Source: Pohlia nutans | Taxonomy: Eukaryota; Streptophyta; Bryopsida; Bryales; Mniaceae | DNA: 64,000 nt | NCBI GenBank assembly: GCA_022496805.1 | Contig: CM040088.1 | Coordinates: 11,625,001-11,689,000, forward strand | Direction of reading: 5' to 3' | Shown here: positions 58,090 through 64,000 of the stretch, piece after piece | Layout: each line of letters opens with the position of its first letter | How positions within the stretch are numbered: position 1 is the stretch's first letter | Position numbers and translations under genes: made by a program | Notes under the pieces: generated by a model | Databases searched by the model: none | Told to the model about the DNA's origin: nothing | The model's input: only the letters and a program-made list of their open reading frames with translations

Positions 58090-58742
58090 CTTCTAAGTGA
58101 CCGAACGGCCATTTTATAGTCGTTGCCCTTTTTTTTATAGGATGAAATAAACAAATAAATAAAATGTTTTCAAATAGGAAATCAAGTTCACTTCCCAATC
58201 TAATCTGATTCATGTCAATCCGAGTTAAACTCCAATGAGAAGAATTTCTCAAAGAAAAACACCTCAACATTATCCTAGTGTTATAAAACTTACTATTTTG
58301 GGAAAGTAATGATGTTTTATCCTTTCAAAAAAATTCCTTTTTTAATTTTAAAGTAAAATGTCTAGTTTTAACCAATCATACCAAATTTCAAATTCTAAAC
58401 ATAAAAATTGTAATTTTGGTGAAAATTCAATGATAAATGCTTCTAGATAGATAGATAGATAACAACTCCGAACCCTTATGAGGCCGGCGTGAATAAGGTG
58501 TCTGTTCGTAATGTTAATAACTCAGTGCCCACTGGGCAAAGGGTTATTAAAACAAAACTAAATGCTTCTAATTCATTAAATGAGCATCTAAATCATGTTT
58601 TGAAAGTTTGACCGTATGGATAATTACTGAACATCATTCTTTTCATATCCTCATTTGGACCAAACTTTATCAAAGTTGGAGAATTAACATTTTATAACAC
58701 ATATAGGCTTTGTCCCTACCCCCTCTGCCTTTTAGGAATTGA
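58086..58742 (-). mobile_element. TTAA element (CTAAATGAC type), inverted third link
   Basis: It starts TTAACTTCTAAGTGACCGAA and ends CCTCTGCCTTTTAGGAATTGA (worn). It is an inverted relative of 57549-58089 (for example GTCCAAACTT and GATAATTACTGAACATCAT pair with its left half). It is enlarged by the insert at 58446-58558. Confidence 0.7.
58446..58558 (-). mobile_element. Short retroposon-like insert with 12-bp target duplication
   Basis: A 113-bp insert is flanked by TAAATGCTTCTA on both sides (58434-58445 and 58559-58570). On the minus strand it ends in a simple tail of TATC units and contains AAGGGTTCGGAGTT, similar to a Pol III B box (GGTTCGANNCC). The duplication plus simple-repeat tail fit a 5'-truncated SINE-like retroposon. 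No A box was seen. Confidence 0.65.
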
Positions 58743-58868
58743 AGAACATATATTTTCCCAATTCCACACCCAAAACCTCTTTTAAAGTCCATTTCAAGCA
58801 TGATTTTTTTCTAATTTATTTTAGTTCTATTCTAAAGAAATATAGGTCCTTCCAAGGTGCTCGGTTTA
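58739..58868 (+). mobile_element. Family C TTAA fragment, fourth link
   Basis: TTCCCAATTCCACACCCAAA and TCTTTTAAAGTCCATTTCAA match the left half of family C (57330 onward). The right half is missing before the next TTAACCC at 58865. Confidence 0.6.
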
Positions 58869-59190
58869 ACCCTTAACTGTCTAAGAGTTCATTTTTTGAA
58901 CAATGTACAGATTTCATTCACATTTTCTCATCCGTCATGTACTTTTTGCAGTGTGAATTTTTTACTATAGATTGTATGGGAAGTTAGCTTCGTGCATGTA
59001 TGAACTGATTAGAAAGAGAATGATTTGTGAAATTTTTATGCCTCATTTCATGTTGCAGTGATTCACCAAAAAAAATTGAGATTTTAGTTCAAAAGTGTTC
59101 AAAAGTGCTCTTGAAAAAGTCAACTCATAAAATTAAGCAACCCAAAAATCTCCAAAAATCACTACACTTTAAATTACATTTCAACCAATC
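58865..59190 (-). mobile_element. Family A TTAA element, truncated, fifth link
   Basis: It starts TTAACCCTTAACTGTCTAAG, then GTTCATTTTTTGAACAATGT and the family A interior in reverse, breaking off near 59190 after CATTTCAACCAATCAT. Confidence 0.7.
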
Positions 59191-59507
59191 ATTACATAAC
59201 AATAATTTATTATAATGAAAAATACATGGCAGAAATTCTATTCACAAGTCTGTTAGAATTTATTAGCATAATCATTGACATATGAAGTAAGTTTGATTGT
59301 TTAAAATGTGATATCAAAGCTCTTGCACTTTTAATCGTTATACTTCTATCTCATTTTGATGTTTTACACTTCACTAGTTTAATAAATTTCCGCCTATGGT
59401 ATCAACTTTTAATATAAAAATCACCTCAAATCCTACTAAACTGTCCACTTACATTCTAAGCTACTATATGGTCCCTTTAAGAAACCAAACACTACAACCA
59501 TATGTCA

Positions 59508-59823
59508 TAACATTCAGTAGCCTTCAAGAAGGCTACCTTTAAGTTTCATCCATCTTTATATATGGAATGGCCAATGATTTGTAATTGAATGGGCTATTGA
59601 ATCAAATAAACAAATATAGGACATTGTTGAATTGTGACTGAGTGAGTGCTTTCGATTATTGTTCACCATGGTTAATTGCTCTTGCCTAATGCCACCTGCC
59701 GCCATAGCTACTAATGCGATGTGGAATATCTCACATCATTTCATTGGAAGGATGAAATGATGTGGGATATTCCACATCATTTTGTTGGGGAAAAACAACA
59801 GTCATAAAGGCTATTGAATGTTA
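59508..59823. mobile_element. Family H inverted-repeat element with internal long hairpin
   Basis: The left end is TAACATTCAGTAGCCTTCAA; the right end AAGGCTATTGAATGTTA is the inverse, with possible TA flanks. About 316 bp. It holds a 27-bp-arm hairpin at 59718-59778. A smaller relative lies at 49918-50069 and an end fragment near 32383. Confidence 0.75.
59718..59778. repeat. Long near-perfect hairpin
   Basis: The 27-base arms (59718-59744 and 59752-59778) pair with one mismatch around a 7-base loop. The left arm begins GATGTGGAATATCTCACATC. If transcribed it would form a small-RNA-precursor-sized stem. Confidence 0.85.
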
Positions 59824-60646
59824 TAGTATGTGTGTGTGTCACAATAGTCCGGTCACTATGGACTAGATTTCTACTAATGTCTGTGCAGATATTCCATAAA
59901 TGCTAGCCTCTTCTTGTAACCATAAGCTTATTGTTCAATTAGCTCTATGCCTCCGCAACATTGATTTCATTCTTTTCCTATTATTGGTAATAGCAGAGGA
60001 GAGGATGAATGTCCGCTCGGATGGATCGCATTGCGCAGGTTATTATGAGTATATACCCTATGCACATAGGAGCCTAGTCAATCTGCTATTTGGATCAACA
60101 TAAATGCAAAGCTTCTCTGCATTCAGAAACACTGAATTGGGAAATATGTCGTTTTCACTTACTATAATTGAAAAAGGAATGAAATTGCGCCAAACAAGTC
60201 CCGATTAATGGTTGTGTCAGTGCTAGTGAGTGGTTGTGGTCACAAGATGATAGAAATATCCCCATATTCAGCCACTGTTCTTCATTTCATAAGAATGAAA
60301 AATGACAAGTATGCTACTAGTGAAATCACAATTGTCTGCCTTCCCAATGCAATTGTTATATCACTTAATGTACATTTCAGTTCTTAGTTTTTCTCAAAAT
60401 CAAACATGTCTATCTATTTTTACTACACTGAATGGCATTTCAGTTCTTAGTGTTTGGGAAGAATTGATGTCTTTTACCACAATTCGTTCAGAGGTGAGGA
60501 GAAATAGTGTGCCTATACTGCATAGGAGTTTGCCACTTGTCATTCCCACTTTCATTGAGAGTGCCATATTTCTTCCATGTGATGAGAGTGACATAAGGTG
60601 ACATTCCATATTTATTATAAAGTTGCCATATGTCATTGGAACACTA
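59824..60646. other. Spacer, no supported gene
   Basis: The frames at 59900-60103 and 60302-60601 have no recognisable motifs. A TG microsatellite of a few units lies near 59829. Confidence 0.45.
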
Positions 60647-60899
60647 GAGTTAACCGAAAAGTCAGCTCAAAGAGGAAAGTTTTAGCAAACTCCTCTTGAA
60701 CTCCTCATGAACTCATATGGAAATATAAATAGACCAAAAACTAGTTCACGATGAGTTGGGAGACAATCTAAAGCAAGCCACTGCCATTATTCTCCACACC
60801 TCGTTATGACATGACACTATTCAACCCAACTATAGCTGAAAAGAGAGGTTAGAAGGAGGTTGAAAAGGGAGGTTCCATGGCCTTCTTTTCGGTTAACTC
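60647..60899. mobile_element. TA-flanked miniature element
   Basis: The ends GAGTTAACCGAAAAG and CTTTTCGGTTAACTC are exact inverses, flanked by TA on each side (60645-60646 and 60900-60901). 253 bp, no frame. The TA duplication indicates a Tc1/mariner-type (Stowaway-like) mover. Confidence 0.8.
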
Positions 60900-61308
60900 T
60901 ACTACATCCATTTTTTCTTACAAGGACACTATATCTCTTTAAATTGAAATAGTGTCATGAACACTAAATAGGCCATTTAGTATAGTTTTAGTATATTAGA
61001 ATGATATTAATACGTAACGTCACTATTGGCACCAAACTTATGACATTAGTGCCCTTAGGCAACACTCTCTAATAGTGTTTCTTGGTGGCTTAAAACCACC
61101 TTTCTATTTGTGTTTTCCTTGCTATTTTTTGCACAAAAGCTAGTTCAAATGTTCCTTTTAAAGTCTCTTTCATGAACGTCCTAGTCCTCACCTTGTATGT
61201 GGATGATGTCATTCTATTTTTCAATAGCTTTTTATTTATTACTCAAGTAAAAAAAAAAATCAAACGTTTGAAATAAGACATCATGGATTGTAAAAAACCT
61301 CTTGAGGA

Positions 61309-61714
61309 GTGCATTTAAAGTTAAGACTAGGAATCACGTGAGTGCGTACTTTTGACCCCCCTAGGTATGTACTAAAAAATCATCTAAAAATTGTAAAACA
61401 AATATGAAGTTGTTAAACACGATCTAAAGTTCTTGTTGTATAATTTTAAAAAAATAAAAATAAAAATCACTTGTAAATATTTTTAAATTGACTTTTGAGG
61501 CAAGAAACAACACATTTTAGTTCAAACTTCTATTATTTTTTTTAATAGGATTTAAAAAAAATTGGTCCTGAAATTTAAACAAAATGATAGATATATACAT
61601 AATGATTTAGCACCTAAAAATCTTAATTTAAAAACTATTTTAAGGCCAAGTATTGTAGGGGGTATGCTATGAATACGCACTCACGTGTATTCCTAATCTT
61701 AACTTTAGGTGCAC
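61309..61714. mobile_element. Inverted-repeat element with ~40-bp ends
   Basis: The left end GTGCATTTAAAGTTAAGACT continues AGGAATCACGTGAGTGCGTA. The right end mirrors it (TACGCACTCACGTGTATTCC, then TAATCTTAACTTTAGGTGCAC) with a few mismatches. About 406 bp, AT-rich interior. The ends contain CACGTG. No clear target duplication. Confidence 0.8.
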
Positions 61715-63304
61715 TTCCCGGGATGACACTGCCACATTGTAGCAACCCCTCTTGAAATCAATTTCAAATTATTAAAATCCCAAACTTTTCCAAATTGATT
61801 TAGAAAAACAAGAAAGTACAGATGTTCCATGCAGTCAAACAATAGAAGTCTTTACTTAAACAAGTATGATTATTAAACTATGATTATTAAACTAAGTTTG
61901 ACTTATTTGAGTGAGAGAAATAATTCAAGATAGTACTAATCCTAGTAGAATAAAATAGAATGCAATTAAACAAATATCGCCTTATGTAAAAACATACTAC
62001 ACTCAAAAATATTCATGACATATGCCATATGTTGTATTAGTTACAATATTACTCAAAGTAGAAATTCTTACAATTTTAAGCAATTATATGGATGTTGATT
62101 GGGTTGGTGAAATTGATGCAATAAAATATAAATCTAAATATAAACATATTTTATTCTTAGTGATGATGTTATATATTGGATTAGCAAAAGACAACAACTT
62201 TTTGCTCACTATACAACAACACAATCATGTAAAAAAGCTTAAATATGGTTACAACAATTCATGTAAGATTTAAAATTCCCTCAATTTTTATTCATAGTGA
62301 TTAAATTTGATATTAAGAGCATCATAGCTTAAACTAATACAATCCACAATTTCATGCAAGAACAAAACATATTGAAACTCAACATATCTTTATAAGAAAG
62401 AAATTGTAAGACCTATAAGTGACTGCGGATTATGCATATTGTCATACTACCATCAATTTTGCCCTTATCAAAACTCTAACACAAAGAAAGTATCAAATTT
62501 GTCTTTATAAGGTTGGTATTATAAACCTATCAATAATAAATTTACATTTTATTAATTCATATTTGCCACCTCAATTGAATAAAATTATACAACATAAATT
62601 TAATAGATGTAACCTATAAGTGTAAGTGTTAGAAGAGTATGTACAAATATACATGAACTGGTATACACACATAGTTAGTATAAGTTACATAGAATATTAG
62701 CTTACAACTATATTAAAAGCCACACAGACCTCTTGATTTTAGATTTTGTATTCATTTCTAAAAAATAATAATTCTATTTGCAAATGTGGGTACATATACG
62801 TAAAGGTCCTTATAATGTCCCAAGGGCAATTCAAGCCATGTTTATATTTATATCTTAAAATGATTTTTATTTAAGTATATTTTTTTAGGAATGGATACCA
62901 TAGTACTTCATCAAGTTTGGCAAAAATTAATATAAAAATAGAAAGCCAAAATTTCATAATATATAAGGCCATGCATGCTGAAATTCCAAAATATCTCATT
63001 GGGGATAGAACTCAATTCTCCAACATGATAACTCAAAGCTACAATCCATATGCATAATTATTTATGTGATTTGTTAGTAGGCCCCTTTGATTGTCCACTT
63101 AGATCGAACAACCAATGCCATTCGACGTGATAATGGGGCGGTGGAAATTTAGTTCGCGGGGTGGAAATTTAGTGCGGGCATATGAGGCCAAATGGGCGGG
63201 CATGGAAGAAAAAAAAAGGACGGGTGGGGCGAGAGGAAAAAATACAAATAAAAGCTAGAGCATGTTGTTCTAAACCACTTGCTTCACTAATAACGCAAAA
63301 TTAC
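61715..63304. other. AT-rich spacer
   Basis: No supported gene. Near 63135-63180 a short direct repeat (GGGGCGGTGGAAATTTAGTTCG and a variant) interrupts the AT-rich sequence with a GC-rich patch up to about 63240. Confidence 0.45.
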
Positions 63305-63480
63305 CTAAAATAAAGAACCAAACCGGTTTCATTGTTTTAAAATGACAAATGCAATCAATCATATTTGGTCAAAGAAAAAAGAAATTTGAACAAAAGGAGT
63401 TCTATATAGAACTTACGCAAAACTACGAAAGAAACATGAAGCCAATTCGAGCTTTTTAGTCATTCAAAGATAATATATTA
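63305..63480 (+). mobile_element. Degraded family B TTAA fragment
   Basis: AAGAACCAAACCGGTTTCAT, TTTTAAAATGACAAATGCAA and GCCAATTCGAGCTTTTTAGTC follow the family B order, but the termini and a central part are lost. Confidence 0.55.
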
Positions 63481-63774
63481 GCAAAATATGCAATTTCTTA
63501 TGATAAAATTAATGTATTAATTATGAAAATACATAATTACTTATGATAAACTTACTATATCATCAAAATTCTAGCGATGACTGTAGGTCGAAGTTAGTTT
63601 AGAAAATGGTATTGACGACTATAGGTTTTAATTGTCGCTTTCCAACGGTTGTAGGGTTTGTAAGTGAGCTTCATTTAAATAAATAATAAAATAATAAAAT
63701 AAAAATAAAGTAAAAAATATTAATGGAAAAAAAAAAAAAAAAAACCATTTTGTAACCATTTCTCAAAATAAATT

Positions 63775-64000
63775 TCTATAGTCGGACGAAGGTCACGGAC
63801 CGGACCGAGGTCAGGGACCGGACCGACCGAAGCTGGATGCTCCTCAGTGGTGGATCCCTCGCACAATCCGAGGTGGCATTCCAGCGTGGCAACCGCAGAG
63901 CGCGCAATATTTGTCTCGTTTCTACAAACAAGTTTGGATTTGGGTTTTGTTTGATGAGGGAGATCATCGTCAGGGGTTGCGCTCATTCCGGATTGTGCGG
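63775..64000. other. GC-rich window edge, possible gene start
   Basis: A sharp shift to GC-rich sequence with the tandem unit GGTCACGGACCGGACCGA (variants at about 63791 and 63809). A minus-strand frame from ATG at 63986 (MSATPDDDLPHQTKPK) runs into a poly-A/T tract, so only its first part could be real. It may be the 5' end of a gene lying beyond the window. Confidence 0.3.

Noticed and set aside
2391..59190. CCCCTAAA and TTTAGGGG words as interstitial telomere repeats
   Set aside because: They occur singly at element ends next to TTAA and never in tandem, so they are transposon tips.
1..64000. CRISPR arrays or prokaryotic operons
   Set aside because: No regularly spaced direct repeats with unique spacers. 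The genes are spliced and eukaryotic.

Overview
This window looks like nuclear DNA of a land plant. The evidence is spliced genes with plant-type products (a SOS4-like pyridoxal kinase, a 6-phosphogluconolactonase with a plastid-like leader, an ALP1-like protein of the Harbinger family), short GT-AG introns, a eukaryotic tRNA gene, and GC-richer exons set in very AT-rich, transposon-filled spacers. A seed-free plant (bryophyte, lycophyte or fern) is my guess, mainly because an intact animal-style Tc1 transposase is unusual for flowering plants. The sequence alone does not settle this.

Layout. 1-8.7 kb: a duplicated copy of the pyridoxal kinase 5' flank at the left edge, a decayed Tc1 element, then a field of short non-autonomous elements. 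8.8-13.5 kb, minus: a complete 12-exon pyridoxal kinase gene. 16.9-19.9 kb: a tiny CACTA-type element, then a 5'-truncated LINE interrupted by a full-length Tc1 element with an intact DD34E transposase. 21.1-21.6 kb, plus: a small secreted Cys-rich protein. 24.5-24.7 kb, minus: an orphan first exon of a family-3 glucosidase. 26.3-28.9 kb, minus: a five-exon Gly/Pro/Arg-rich repeat protein with tandem-duplicated exons. 30-47 kb: AT-rich spacer with many elements and one possible NAC-like exon. 47.5-50.9 kb, minus: a five-exon ALP1/HARBI1-like gene with the DDE triad present. 53.2 kb: tRNA-Thr(AGT). 55.2-57.1 kb, minus: a three-exon 6-phosphogluconolactonase. 57.3-59.2 kb: a chain of abutting TTAA elements. 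59.5-64 kb: further elements, AT-rich spacer and a GC-rich edge.

The dominant feature is a set of short element families that begin TTAACCC(C/T) and end (A/G)GGGTTAA. In several places neighbours abut and share one TTAA. That is the behaviour expected of piggyBac-type (or Sola3-type) transposition into TTAA. No matching transposase was found here. I reconstructed the five protein-coding genes by joining exons whose splice phases agree throughout: pyridoxal kinase 312 aa, repeat protein 406 aa, ALP1-like 438 aa, 6PGL 322 aa, and the uninterrupted Cys-rich 159 aa. Pyridoxal kinase (vitamin B6 salvage) and 6PGL (oxidative pentose phosphate pathway) are unrelated housekeeping genes. There is no sign of a functional cluster.
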